Positions 1 through 7,826 of a stretch of DNA of 64,000 nucleotides are shown piece by piece. The stretch spans positions 235,329-299,328 of the forward strand of contig NZ_JAGPXX010000005.1 in assembly GCF_018070345.1 (NCBI RefSeq). The letters are read 5' to 3'. Every line of letters starts with the position of its first letter. Position 1 is the first letter of the stretch. The notes under the pieces were generated by a model. It was not told the DNA's origin. It did no database searches and worked only from the letters and a program-made list of their open reading frames with translations. Position numbers and translations under genes: made by a program. Origin of the DNA: Streptomyces sp. F63 (lineage in GTDB: Bacteria; Actinomycetota; Actinomycetes; Streptomycetales; Streptomycetaceae).

Positions 1-253
1 CACCTTGTTGGTCATCCCGTTCAGCGCCGGGGGCTTCCACGGAGCCGGGCAGTCGATCCTGTACGCGGAGGGCCCCGTGCCACAGTTGGACACCGTCCAG
101 CTCGATACCGCCCTGGGAGCCAACTTCGTTGATGCGCCCACGCCGTTGGCGAACTATCGTTCTCTACTGGACCTCATGGAGCAGTCCGCGCTCTCTCCCG
201 GCGACTCCCGGGAACTCATCCGCTCTCTGGCACACACGTTCCGAGGGGACTGA
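1..253 (+). CDS. DUF5753 (XRE/HTH) regulator, C-terminal part only
   Basis: The reading frame is open from the window edge to a TGA at 251-253, so only the last ~83 residues are visible. The sequence (FSAGGFHGAGQS, then NYRSLLDLMEQSALSPGDS near the end) reads like the C-terminal half of DUF5753, the domain that follows an N-terminal XRE-type helix-turn-helix in a very large Streptomyces regulator family. The HTH itself would lie upstream of the window. It is followed two bases later by a DUF397 gene, the usual partner, so the two are almost certainly co-transcribed. Target genes cannot be deduced. Confidence 0.75.
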   Translation, partial: TLLVIPFSAGGFHGAGQSILYAEGPVPQLDTVQLDTALGANFVDAPTPLANYRSLLDLMEQSALSPGDSRELIRSLAHTFRGD

Positions 254-255
254 CA

Positions 256-465
256 GTGGACGCACTCGACTGGAAACGCTCGTCCTTCTGCGGCGGCGGC
301 GGCAACAACTGTGTGGAGATAGCCATCTGCGACCAGGACCGCATGGCCGTCCGGGACAGCGTTCACCCGGCCCGGACCATCAGGGTGAGCCGCGCAGCGC
401 TCACCACCTTCATCGCGGGAGTGAGGAACGGAAGGGTGAACCGCCCGCCGGTCTCCTCCGTCTGA
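256..465 (+). CDS. DUF397 domain protein
   Basis: A 69-residue protein with a GTG start two bases after the stop of the DUF5753 regulator. It carries the DUF397 pattern: W-x-K/R-S-S-F-C near the N-terminus, a glycine-rich turn, N-C-V-E-I, a V-R-D-S segment and a conserved A-L-T-x-F-I near the end. DUF397 proteins are partners of DUF5753-type HTH regulators in actinomycetes. Some pairs have been proposed to behave like toxin-antitoxin or signal-responsive pairs, but the biochemical role is not settled. The genomic coupling here is standard. The end at 465 faces the end of the convergent RloB gene at 554. Confidence 0.85.
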   Translation: MDALDWKRSSFCGGGGNNCVEIAICDQDRMAVRDSVHPARTIRVSRAALTTFIAGVRNGRVNRPPVSSV

Positions 466-553
466 CGACCGCGCGCCCAGTGCAGTCAGCCCCGGCCCTC
501 ACCAGCCTCGCCGCCTGGCGGTCGGCAGAAAGAAACTCGCGCTCCGCGGCTCG

Positions 554-1384
554 CTACCCTCTGCCCTCCACCACAGTTCCGAGGCCAAGGCTGGCCAGGA
601 GCCGCCAGACGTCGGTGGACGGGTCGCGCTTCAGTGGATCGCATCCGGCGGCGTGCCCGGTGCGCTCGGTCCACTCGGCGTACTTCTCCCCTCCCTTGGC
701 GGGGATCGGCTGGATCTTCCCGATGCGGTCCGCGGAGCAGCGGCCGCTGGGGCACGCCTTCACCAGCTTCCTGGCGTTGCGAACAGCAGTGGTCTCGCGG
801 CCGAGGAGGGCATTTCCCCGCTCGTCGTTGAGGCCCTTGCCCCGGTCACCGGACGCCTTGTCGTAGTCCTTGAAGCCCTTGGCGTCCCGGTGCCGGCGCA
901 GTCTGTCCTTCACCTTCTCGTCGTGGCCGTGCTCCTGACTGGTCCAGTGCTGGAAGTGGAGCAGCAGCCACAATTCGAAGGACGGGTGCGACAGCGCCAC
1001 TTGGACACCTCTGTCGGCGGCCAGTCGCATGGCGTCGGGGATCTTCCGGTCACGGTTGTCGTCCGCGTCCCGGTCGAAGAGCGCCCACTTCTCGTCCTCC
1101 GGGCCGGCTTCCTTCAGCGTCTGCTGGACCGTTTCCACGGGGTCCAGGCCGTTGCCGTGCCCCGGGTGGCAGTACTTCAACCGAAAGCTTTTGTCCCGGC
1201 CGTAGGTCTTGTTCAGCAGGCTGATGTAGTCCGGCTCGGTCCTGGAGCCCTCGCAGGCCACGTACACCACGCGGTTCGACTTGTCGCCGTACGAAGCGGG
1301 CGGACGGCGCAGCGCGTGAGACGCCCCACTCCGGTCCCGGCGACGTCTGTTGCGCTTGTCCTGTGCCCTGTCCCCCTTGCTCAC
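554..1384 (-). CDS. RloB family protein (Toprim-like), second gene of an AAA-ATPase/RloB module
   Basis: A 276-residue protein. The RloB signature is visible: a basic N-terminus, V-x-C-E-G-x-x-T-E-x-x-Y (about residues 40-52), an acidic F-D-R-D-x-D-D motif (about 103-109) and S-x-P-S-F-E-L-W-L-L-L-H-F (about 131-143). These E and DxD positions are what relates the family to Toprim nucleases. RloB genes occur in restriction-modification loci and next to AAA ATPases, including the AbiL-type abortive-infection arrangement. The GTG start overlaps the stop of the upstream ATPase gene by four bases (GTGA), indicating translational coupling. The role as defence effector is inferred from family and context. 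The first ~25 residues are very basic and may contact nucleic acid. Confidence 0.8.
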   Translation of the reverse strand: MSKGDRAQDKRNRRRRDRSGASHALRRPPASYGDKSNRVVYVACEGSRTEPDYISLLNKTYGRDKSFRLKYCHPGHGNGLDPVETVQQTLKEAGPEDEKWALFDRDADDNRDRKIPDAMRLAADRGVQVALSHPSFELWLLLHFQHWTSQEHGHDEKVKDRLRRHRDAKGFKDYDKASGDRGKGLNDERGNALLGRETTAVRNARKLVKACPSGRCSADRIGKIQPIPAKGGEKYAEWTERTGHAAGCDPLKRDPSTDVWRLLASLGLGTVVEGRG

Positions 1385-2673
1385 GCTGTCGCCTTCAGCT
1401 CCTCCGCGAACCGGACCGCTTCCCTCGCAATCTCCCCGGCGGTCAGCCGGGGAATGCCACCGTAGTGGCCGTGGAGATAGCGGCGTTCCAGGTTGTCGTC
1501 CTTACGGGCCTTGCGCGCCGCAGTGAGCGGGTACAGCTCACTCTCCCCGATGGCGCTCTTGTGCGTGATCCAGACCTGATCGCGATCCAGCGGGCGCTCC
1601 ACCACGGACGGCCCGAGCAGGGTCGCGTCGTGTGTGGTGAAGACGAGTTGGGCGTCGTGCGGATTGGCCTCGCGGTCCTGGAAGAGGCGGATCACCTCGG
1701 CCGCCAGCAGGGGGTGAAGGCTGGAGTCGAGTTCGTCGACGAGCATGACGCCGCCCCGGTCGAGGAAGTGCAGCAGCGGGCCGAGGAAGGCGAACCAGGC
1801 GTGGGTGCCGAGGGATTCCTGGTCCGCGAAGTCCATGGGCTGTTCCGAACCGTCCGCCGCCCGGTGCAGTAGTTGCAGTTCACCGGTCTCGGGATCGGTG
1901 GTGAGGCCCGTGATGCCCAGGTCCGCGACGGCCAGCATGCGCGCGATGCGTTCCCGCAGTCTCTTGTCGTCCCCAGCGGCTCCGGTGAGGAGTTCGCGAG
2001 TCCAGCGCGTGCGGGCGGAGAGGTCGTCTCCGGGAGCCAGCAGCCAGACGTTTTCGCTGAACCACCGGTGCACGGCGGCGAGCTGGGAATGGTTGAGGGT
2101 GGCACCGACGGTGAGGAACAGCGCGTTCGGCCGGGTGCTCTCGGCCAGTTCTTCCTTGCGGCCCTTGAGGCCCGTACCGGGGAATCTGAACTCGCCGCCC
2201 TCTTCCTCCGGTCGTCCGGCCTCGCGGTCGAACCACACCTGGCGGCGGCCGGAGGGGTAGGCGTGCAGCCACTCCGCCTCGACCCGTTCGTCCGACAGCT
2301 CAAAGCCGTAGGTGTAACGCACCCGCCTGCCGCGCGGGCCCAGCAGCAGCTCGACCTCGAAGAGACTCGTCTCCTCGCGCGCCTCCGGGTCGAGCGCGAA
2401 AGGTTCACGTGGGACCCGCTCCGGGTGTTTGCCCCAGTCGGCGAAGGATTCCCGTACCGCGCTGCGCATGAAGCGCAGGGCGCTGAGGGTGTTCGACTTA
2501 CCCGAGGCATTCGCCCCGAAAATGCCGACCACGGGCAGCACTGAGACCGGCTTGCCATCCACCCGGGCACCGGTGTCGCGCTCCGTGCCCTCGTTGAACT
2601 CCGTGGCCACCAGCGACAGCTCTTGCTCGGTCCGGATCGAGCGGTGATTGGCCACCCTGAAGCTGAGCAGCAC
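1381..2673 (-). CDS. AAA family ATPase (AAA_15/RloA-like), first gene of the RloB module
   Basis: A 430-residue ATPase of the SMC/OLD-like AAA_15 class. It begins L-L-S-F-R-V-A-N-H-R-S-I, the typical N-terminal strand of these proteins. Walker A is G-A-N-A-S-G-K-S (about residues 53-60). A Walker B/signature region reads G-G-V-M-L-V-D-E-L-D-S-S-L-H-P, followed by a T-T-H-D switch. The open frame extends to 2772, but the GTG at 2673 is chosen because GAGGAGG lies seven bases upstream and it gives the family's normal N-terminus. It is coupled by a four-base overlap to the RloB gene, so the two probably form one complex or operon. In known relatives the ATPase senses infection and licenses the RloB partner; that is family knowledge, not shown here. 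Confidence 0.82.
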   Translation of the reverse strand: MLLSFRVANHRSIRTEQELSLVATEFNEGTERDTGARVDGKPVSVLPVVGIFGANASGKSNTLSALRFMRSAVRESFADWGKHPERVPREPFALDPEAREETSLFEVELLLGPRGRRVRYTYGFELSDERVEAEWLHAYPSGRRQVWFDREAGRPEEEGGEFRFPGTGLKGRKEELAESTRPNALFLTVGATLNHSQLAAVHRWFSENVWLLAPGDDLSARTRWTRELLTGAAGDDKRLRERIARMLAVADLGITGLTTDPETGELQLLHRAADGSEQPMDFADQESLGTHAWFAFLGPLLHFLDRGGVMLVDELDSSLHPLLAAEVIRLFQDREANPHDAQLVFTTHDATLLGPSVVERPLDRDQVWITHKSAIGESELYPLTAARKARKDDNLERRYLHGHYGGIPRLTAGEIAREAVRFAEELKATA

Positions 2674-2726
2674 GGCCGACCTCCTCACAGGGCGGTGATT
2701 CCCCATGCCCGTCTTGGGATCTCCTC

Positions 2727-2741
2727 TGCGGGTTACCCGCA
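2727..2741. promoter_or_regulatory. perfect inverted repeat upstream of the AAA-ATPase/RloB operon
   Basis: TGCGGGT-T-ACCCGCA is a perfect palindrome with 7-base arms, centred about 60 bases before the chosen GTG start of the ATPase gene. Its position in the 176-base leader between the small gene (stop at 2850) and the operon suggests an operator or a leader hairpin. No regulator gene is adjacent on that side. A chance palindrome in GC-rich DNA cannot be excluded. Confidence 0.3.
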
Positions 2742-2849
2742 CAGAACAACCTATGACGCCCCGTCCTCGCACGCCAGAATACTCATCGGGGCTCGCGGTT
2801 CATTCGGTGCCGACCGGCAGCGCGGCGAGCTCGCGGCCTCGCTTCGGTG

Positions 2850-3086
2850 TTACGGAGCGGTCGCCTCTCCGTGGTCCTCGTCGGGCAGCGGGCGGGTGAG
2901 CTGAGCCGTCAGTTCCGGGTCGGCGAGGATGCGCGCGGTCGCCCGCCACTCGACGACTACCCGGTGGACGTTGGCGTGGATGTCCGAATCCGCGGCGCCG
3001 TGCACAGCCTGGGTCAGCTCCCGCACAAACTGCTGCACCTCGTCGGCCGACAGATGACGGGTCCACGGAAGGGCTGAGGGCATCAC
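2850..3086 (-). CDS. small conserved-looking protein of unknown function downstream of mnmA
   Basis: A 78-residue acidic protein starting 16 bases after the mnmA stop on the same strand, so probably co-transcribed with mnmA. It reads as mostly helical: H-L-S-A-D-E-V-Q-Q-F-V-R-E-L, then a middle segment ending V-V-V-E-W-R-A-T-A-R, then A-D-P-E-L. The shape (two helices and an acidic tail) resembles small actinobacterial antitoxin-like proteins, but I do not recognise the family and there is no toxin gene next to it. Two ATG codons in a row are possible starts. Codon use is normal for the region, which supports a real gene. Confidence 0.55.
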   Translation of the reverse strand: MMPSALPWTRHLSADEVQQFVRELTQAVHGAADSDIHANVHRVVVEWRATARILADPELTAQLTRPLPDEDHGEATAP

Positions 3087-3102
3087 CGGCAGGACTCCCC
3101 CC

Positions 3103-4275
3103 TCAGCCCCGGGCGGCCGCCGGCGTGCGGCGGCGCTCCGTCGTGGCGATGGTCGCCGAGCCGACGACCCGGGTGCCGTCGTAGAGGACGATCGCCTGGC
3201 CCGGGGCCACGCCGCGGACCGGCTCGGTGAACGTCACCCGGAGCATCGGGGCCCCCTCGGCGTCCTCGGCCGGCTCCGCCGTCACCGGGGTCTCCTCGCC
3301 GTGGGCGCGGAGCTGGGCCGTGTACGGGCCCGGGCCCGCCGGGGGCTCGCCGCACCAGCGCGGGCGGATCGCCGTCAGCGCGGTGACGTCGAGCGCCTCC
3401 TGCGGGCCGACCGTGACCGTGTTGTTCACCGGCGAGATGTCCAGCACATAGCGCGGCTTGCCGTCCGGGGCCGGCACGCCCAGGCGCAGGCCCTTGCGCT
3501 GGCCGATGGTGTAGCCGTAGGCGCCCTGGTGGCTGCCGAGCCGGTTGCCGTCCTCGTCGACGATGTCACCCTCGGCCGTCCCCAGGTGCTTGGCCAGGAA
3601 GCCCTGGGTGTCGCCGTCGGCGATGAAGCAGATGTCGTGGCTGTCGGGCTTCTTCGCGACGGCCAGACCGCGGCGCTCGGCCTCCGCCCGGATCTCGTCC
3701 TTGGTGGTGAGGGTGTCGCCCAGCGGGAACATGGCGTGGGCGAGCTGGCGCTCGTCGAGGACCCCGAGGACGTAGCTCTGGTCCTTGGCCTCGTCGGAGG
3801 CGCGGTGCAGTTCGCGGCCGCCGTCCTCGCGGGTGACGACGGTGGCGTAGTGGCCGGTGCAGACGGCGTCGAAGCCCAGGGCGAGGGCCTTGTCCAGCAG
3901 CGCCGCGAACTTGATCTTCTCGTTGCAGCGCAGGCAGGGGTTCGGGGTGCGCCCGGCGGCGTATTCGGCGACGAAGTCGTCGACCACGTCCTCGCGGAAG
4001 CGCTCGGCCAGGTCCCAGACGTAGAACGGGATGCCGATGACGTCGGCGGCCCGGCGCGCGTCGTGGCTGTCCTCGATGGTGCAGCAGCCCCTGGCCCCGG
4101 TGCGGAAGGACTTCGGGTTGGCCGACAGGGCGAGGTGGACGCCGGTGACGTCATGGCCCGCCTCGGCGGCGCGGGCGGCGGCGACGGCGGAGTCGACACC
4201 GCCGGACATGGCGGCCAGGACCCGCAGCCGGGTGCCGTCGCGGGGGGCGGTGGGTGCGCCGGGGAAATCGTTCAT
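3103..4275 (-). CDS. mnmA: tRNA-specific 2-thiouridylase MnmA
   Basis: A 390-residue enzyme that thiolates uridine-34 at the wobble position of tRNA-Lys, -Glu and -Gln. The N-terminal ATP-pyrophosphatase P-loop S-G-G-V-D-S is at residues 24-29. The first catalytic cysteine lies in N-P-C-L-R-C (C113) and the second in D-I-C-F-I-A-D (C216). The [12 protein letters not shown] motif and the C-terminal beta-barrel ([13 protein letters not shown]) are present. The frame is open much further upstream, but that extension is low-complexity Arg/Pro/Ala sequence, so the ATG at 4275 is chosen. The sulphur donor is probably the cysteine desulfurase encoded at 12443-13612. The long region upstream contains tandem repeats. 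Confidence 0.96.
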   Translation of the reverse strand: MNDFPGAPTAPRDGTRLRVLAAMSGGVDSAVAAARAAEAGHDVTGVHLALSANPKSFRTGARGCCTIEDSHDARRAADVIGIPFYVWDLAERFREDVVDDFVAEYAAGRTPNPCLRCNEKIKFAALLDKALALGFDAVCTGHYATVVTREDGGRELHRASDEAKDQSYVLGVLDERQLAHAMFPLGDTLTTKDEIRAEAERRGLAVAKKPDSHDICFIADGDTQGFLAKHLGTAEGDIVDEDGNRLGSHQGAYGYTIGQRKGLRLGVPAPDGKPRYVLDISPVNNTVTVGPQEALDVTALTAIRPRWCGEPPAGPGPYTAQLRAHGEETPVTAEPAEDAEGAPMLRVTFTEPVRGVAPGQAIVLYDGTRVVGSATIATTERRRTPAAARG

Positions 4276-4463
4276 AGCCCTATCAGCGTACGGGCCCGGG
4301 GCCGCCCGTCCCAACGCGATACGGGACCGGACCCGGTGCGGCAGGGAAGCGCGGGTCCGGTGCGGTACGGCAGGGCGGGCCCGGCGCGGCCGGGGACCCG
4401 TCCCACGCGATACGGGTCCCCGGCCCGACGCCGTGCGCGAGCGCGGACCCGGCGCGGTACGGG

Positions 4464-4549
4464 ACCCGGTACGGCGCGGTGCGGAACCCGGTACGGCGCG
4501 GTGCGGGACCCGGTACGGCGCGGTGCGGGACCCGGTACGGCGCGGTGCC
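4464..4549. repeat. 22-bp tandem repeat, about four copies
   Basis: The unit ACCCGGTACGGCGCGGTGCG plus two bases (GG or GA) is repeated head to tail at 4464, 4486, 4508 and 4530, nearly identical, with degenerate GGTACGG-containing relatives further left (4360-4460). It sits in the ~520-base divergent intergenic region between mnmA (start 4275, minus) and the amidase (start 4797, plus). No gene is supported in this interval: the open frames on both strands are repetitive Arg/Gly/Pro/Ala sequence caused by the base composition. Copy number may vary between strains. Confidence 0.85.
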
Positions 4550-4796
4550 GTCGTCGGCCGCCGGGGACCGGCGGGACCGCCGGCGCGGAGGGGCGAGCAC
4601 GCGTACGGCGCCCACCGCACGCCACCGCGCACGGCTGGAAACGGCCGGAAACGACCGCCGCCGGAACAGGGCGCGGCGGCCACCCGTTGAGCACAGAACA
4701 ACCCAGCGCACGAAGAAGCGAGTTCCCGAGCAACCCCGAGACCCCGGGCGCGGTCCGTGCCGCCGAGGGGCACCCAGCGAGCACAAGAGGTCGCGG

Positions 4797-5564
4797 ATGG
4801 AAGCACAGCAGTCGCGCCGGTCCGAGCCGCCGCAGCAGCGCGAGCCCCGGCGTGAGGGCCGCGTGCCCGAGCCCCGCGGTGGGGAGCGCACGGCGGGGTC
4901 CCGCCGGGGCGTCAGCCGACGGGCCCTGCTCATCGGCGGAGCGGCCGTGGGTCTCGGCACGGCCGGGTATCTCGCCGCGGACGGCTCGCGCTGGTGGTAC
5001 CGCGTCCCGGGCGTCGACCGGCCCCGGAAGGAGGGCGAGGTCGACCACCCGGGCGCCGAGTGGATACCGGCCTCGTCCGCGAACTGGCGGATGGCCGACC
5101 GGCCGTACGACTACACCATCGACCGGGTGGTGATCCACACCATCGAGGGCGACTACGCGGTGGGCCTGAAGGTCTTCCAGAACCCCGGGCACGGCGCCGC
5201 CGCGCACTACGTGGTGCGCACGGAGGACGGGCACGTGGCGCAGATGGTGCGCGAGTTGGACGTGGCCTACCACGCGGGCAACCGCGCCTACAACGAGCGC
5301 AGCATCGGCATCGAACACGAGGGCTTCGCGGGGCGCGCCGGCTCCATCACCGACGCCACCTACCGGGCCTCGGCGGAGCTGACCGCCGGCATCTGCGACC
5401 GGTACGGCCTGCCCCGGGACCGGGAGCACATCGTCGGCCATGTCGAGGTGCCCGGCACCGACCACACCGATCCCGGGCCGCACTGGGACTGGGACCGCTA
5501 TCTGCGCTTCGTCCGGGCCGTGAAGCCGTCGCCCCGCCCGAGTGACGGAAAGAGCCCGGCCTGA
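4797..5564 (+). CDS. Tat-exported N-acetylmuramoyl-L-alanine amidase
   Basis: A 255-residue secreted peptidoglycan amidase (Amidase_2/PGRP-like fold) that would cleave the bond between N-acetylmuramic acid and L-alanine. The first 38 residues are basic and disordered. A twin-arginine segment S-R-R-A-L-L-I-G-G (residues 40-48) precedes a hydrophobic stretch, so export by Tat is likely. The zinc-binding amidase core is visible as V-I-H-T (H114), A-A-A-H-Y-V and a late H-T-D-P-G (H223), plus the I-G-I-E-H-E-G strand typical of the fold. The ATG at 4797 is chosen with AGAGG upstream; the frame is open further left but through the tandem-repeat region. No separate cell-wall-binding domain is seen. 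It is transcribed away from mnmA. Confidence 0.9.
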   Translation: MEAQQSRRSEPPQQREPRREGRVPEPRGGERTAGSRRGVSRRALLIGGAAVGLGTAGYLAADGSRWWYRVPGVDRPRKEGEVDHPGAEWIPASSANWRMADRPYDYTIDRVVIHTIEGDYAVGLKVFQNPGHGAAAHYVVRTEDGHVAQMVRELDVAYHAGNRAYNERSIGIEHEGFAGRAGSITDATYRASAELTAGICDRYGLPRDREHIVGHVEVPGTDHTDPGPHWDWDRYLRFVRAVKPSPRPSDGKSPA

Positions 5565-5776
5565 CGGGGGGCGCCGGGCCTGACGGGGACGTGACCGGGG
5601 CACCGCGGCGCGGGTGAGCGAGCCCACGGACGGCCGCGCCCGTCCGGGGAGGGGGCCGGCCCGGCGGCGCCCGTGTGCCGACCCGGCGGGGAGGGGTACC
5701 GAGCCGGTGAGCCCGGGGGCCGGCTGGGCAAGGCGGGCCCGCGTCCGTCTCCGGCACCCGCTCGGCGGGGCCGTGC

Positions 5777-5980
5777 GCCGGCACGGCGGGACCGGGGTGC
5801 CGGCACGGCGGGACCGGGGTGCCGGCACGGCGGGCCCACATGCAGGCTCGGTAGGGCGGGGTACCGGCTCGGCGGGCTTGAGTGCCGGCTCGGCGGGCTT
5901 GAGTGCCGGCTCGGCGGGCTTGAGTGCCGGCTCGGCGGGCTTGAGTGCCGGCTCGGCGGGCTTGGGTGCCGGCTCGGCAG
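5777..5980. repeat. two tandem repeat arrays (22-bp and 21-bp units) in an intergenic region
   Basis: The gap 5565-6135 between the amidase and the photolyase holds no convincing gene. It contains a 22-bp unit starting GCCGGCACGGCGGGACCG, 2.7 copies at 5777-5836, and a 21-bp unit GCCGGCTCGGCGGGCTTGAG (plus T), five nearly exact copies at 5863-5967 plus a partial sixth. Translated, the second array gives A-G-S-A-G-L-S-type repeats on the plus strand and P-A-E-P-A-L-K repeats on the minus strand, but neither frame has a sensible start or surrounding protein sequence. The array most likely expanded by slippage. Confidence 0.85.
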
Positions 5981-6135
5981 GGCGGCCCCCACGCCCGTCT
6001 CCGGCACCGGCCCGGCAGGTCGGGGGCCGGCTCGGCGGGTCGGGCGGCTCGTCCCTCTCCGGCGCCGTTCCGCCACAGAGTCCGTCTCCACGGCGGCCTC
6101 CTTGACCGGCGTCCGGAATCAACCACTATGAGGCG

Positions 6136-7695
6136 GTGATTACCGAACCGCGGGGTGAGCCCGCTTACCACTGGCTCTTCGGGGACCAGCTCGGCCCGCA
6201 CTTCCTCACCGGCGCCGGCACGGGAACCGGCGGCACCGGCGGCAGCCGCAGCCGCGCCGGCGGGAAGATCGTCATGATCGAGAGCCGGTCCGTCTTCCGC
6301 CGCCGCCGCTTCCACCGGGCCAAGGCCCATCTCGTCCTCTCCGCCATGCGCCACCGCGCCGCCGAACTCGGCGACCGCGTGCGCTACATCCGGGCCGGCA
6401 GCTACCGCGAGGGCCTGGCCCGGGCCACCGGCGGCGCGTCCGTGACGGTGCATCACCCGACCTCGCACGCCGCCCTGCGGTTCGTCCGCTCCCTGGAGCA
6501 GGTCACCGTCCTCCCGGCGCGCGGCTTCCTGGTCTCCGCCGGGCAGTTCGCCGACTGGACGGGCGCCGGCCCGGACGGTCCAGGGCCGGGCCGGGTCCGG
6601 ATGGAGGACTTCTACCGCCGGGTGCGGCGCGAGCTCCGGCTGCTGATGGACGGGGACGAGCCCGCCGGGGGCCGCTGGAACCTCGACTCCGACAACCGGG
6701 AGCCCCCGCCCCGCCAGGATTCGTTGCCCGTCCCCCGCCCCTATCTCCCCCGCGAGGACGCCGTGGACGAGGAGGTCCGCCGCGACCTCGATCGCTGGGA
6801 GGCCGACGGCGAGGTCTCCTTCGCCGGCCGCGACGGACCGCGGCTCTTCCCGGCCACCCGCGCCGAGGCGCTGCGCGCGCTGCGGCGCTTCACGGAGAAG
6901 CGGCTCGGGAGCTTCGGGCCCTGGGAGGACGCCGTCCTGTCCGACGACTGGGCCATGAGCCACAGCCTGCTCTCCCCCGCGCTCAACCTGGGCCTGCTCG
7001 ACCCGGCCGAGTGCGTGACGGCCGCCGAGGACGCGTACCGCGCCGGGAAGGTCCCGCTCAACTCCGCCGAGGGCTTCGTCCGGCAGATCGCCGGCTGGCG
7101 CGAGTACATGTGGCATCTGTACTGGAGCCTCGGCGACGAATACCGGCACAGCAACGCCCTGGGCCACCACCGGCCGCTGCCGGGCTGGTTCGCGGAGCTC
7201 GACGCCGGTGCCGTCACCGCCCGCTGCCTCGCCACCGCCCTCACCGGGGTGCGGGACCGCGCCTGGACCCACCACATCCCCCGGCTGATGATCCTGGGCA
7301 ACTGGGCCCTGCAGCGGGGATGGGATCCCCTGGCCGTCACGGACTGGTTCCACCGCTCGTTCGCCGACGGCTACGACTGGGTGATGCTGCCGAACGTCAT
7401 CGGCATGTCCCAGTACGCCGACGGTGGGCGCATCACCACCAAGCCCTATCTGTGCGGCGGTTCGTACATCAACCGGATGAGCGACCTCTGCGGGGACTGC
7501 GCCTACCGGCCCGACCGGCGGACGGGTGAGCGGGCCTGTCCCGTCACGGCCGGCTACTGGTATTTCCTGGAGCGGAACCGGCCGCTGCTGGAGGGCAATC
7601 CCCGGGTCGCCCGCTCGCTGCACGGGCTGGACCGCCTCACGGATCTGCCCGAGGTCGTACGGCAGGAGGAAGCACGCGGGGACGCGGCCCCGTAG
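6136..7695 (+). CDS. iron-sulphur photolyase/cryptochrome-related protein (FeS-BCP, (6-4)-photolyase type)
   Basis: A 519-residue protein of the deoxyribodipyrimidine photolyase-related (DPRP/FeS-BCP) family. The N-terminal domain begins H-W-L-F-G-D-Q-L, as in these prokaryotic (6-4) photolyases. The C-terminal FAD-binding half has the typical W-R-E-Y-M-W motif, and W-T-H-H-I-P-R-L-M-I-L-G-N. Four cysteines in the right spacing to bind a [4Fe-4S] cluster are at C440, C452, C455 and C468. Its expected role is light-driven repair of UV lesions using FAD and an antenna chromophore. The GTG at 6136 has no clear ribosome binding site, and an ACTATG-like -10 hexamer (6125-6130, 17 bases after TTGACC) lies just upstream, so translation may be leaderless. 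It faces the UvrA-like gene tail to tail. Confidence 0.9.
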   Translation: MITEPRGEPAYHWLFGDQLGPHFLTGAGTGTGGTGGSRSRAGGKIVMIESRSVFRRRRFHRAKAHLVLSAMRHRAAELGDRVRYIRAGSYREGLARATGGASVTVHHPTSHAALRFVRSLEQVTVLPARGFLVSAGQFADWTGAGPDGPGPGRVRMEDFYRRVRRELRLLMDGDEPAGGRWNLDSDNREPPPRQDSLPVPRPYLPREDAVDEEVRRDLDRWEADGEVSFAGRDGPRLFPATRAEALRALRRFTEKRLGSFGPWEDAVLSDDWAMSHSLLSPALNLGLLDPAECVTAAEDAYRAGKVPLNSAEGFVRQIAGWREYMWHLYWSLGDEYRHSNALGHHRPLPGWFAELDAGAVTARCLATALTGVRDRAWTHHIPRLMILGNWALQRGWDPLAVTDWFHRSFADGYDWVMLPNVIGMSQYADGGRITTKPYLCGGSYINRMSDLCGDCAYRPDRRTGERACPVTAGYWYFLERNRPLLEGNPRVARSLHGLDRLTDLPEVVRQEEARGDAAP

Positions 7696-7826
7696 CGCAG
7701 TGGGCCGGAGGCCGGGCCGGCCCGCGGCCCGGCAGGCAGAGAGCCGGCGGGACGGAGCCCAGGTGGGGCCGGGGCCGGGGCGGAACCAGCCACCCGGCCC
7801 CGCCCCCGGCCGCCGCGCCCGTGCCC

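Noticed and set aside
3301..5133. 610-codon plus-strand frame antisense to mnmA and overlapping the amidase
   Set aside because: Reverse-complement shadow of mnmA; composition lacks protein-like motifs.
4464..5980. Possible CRISPR-like arrays
   Set aside because: The repeats are contiguous tandem units of 21-22 bp without spacers, and there are no cas genes.
4272..6122. Minus-strand open frame with P-A-E-P-A-L-K repeats
   Set aside because: It is antisense to the amidase, has no ribosome binding site, and the repeats derive from the intergenic tandem array.
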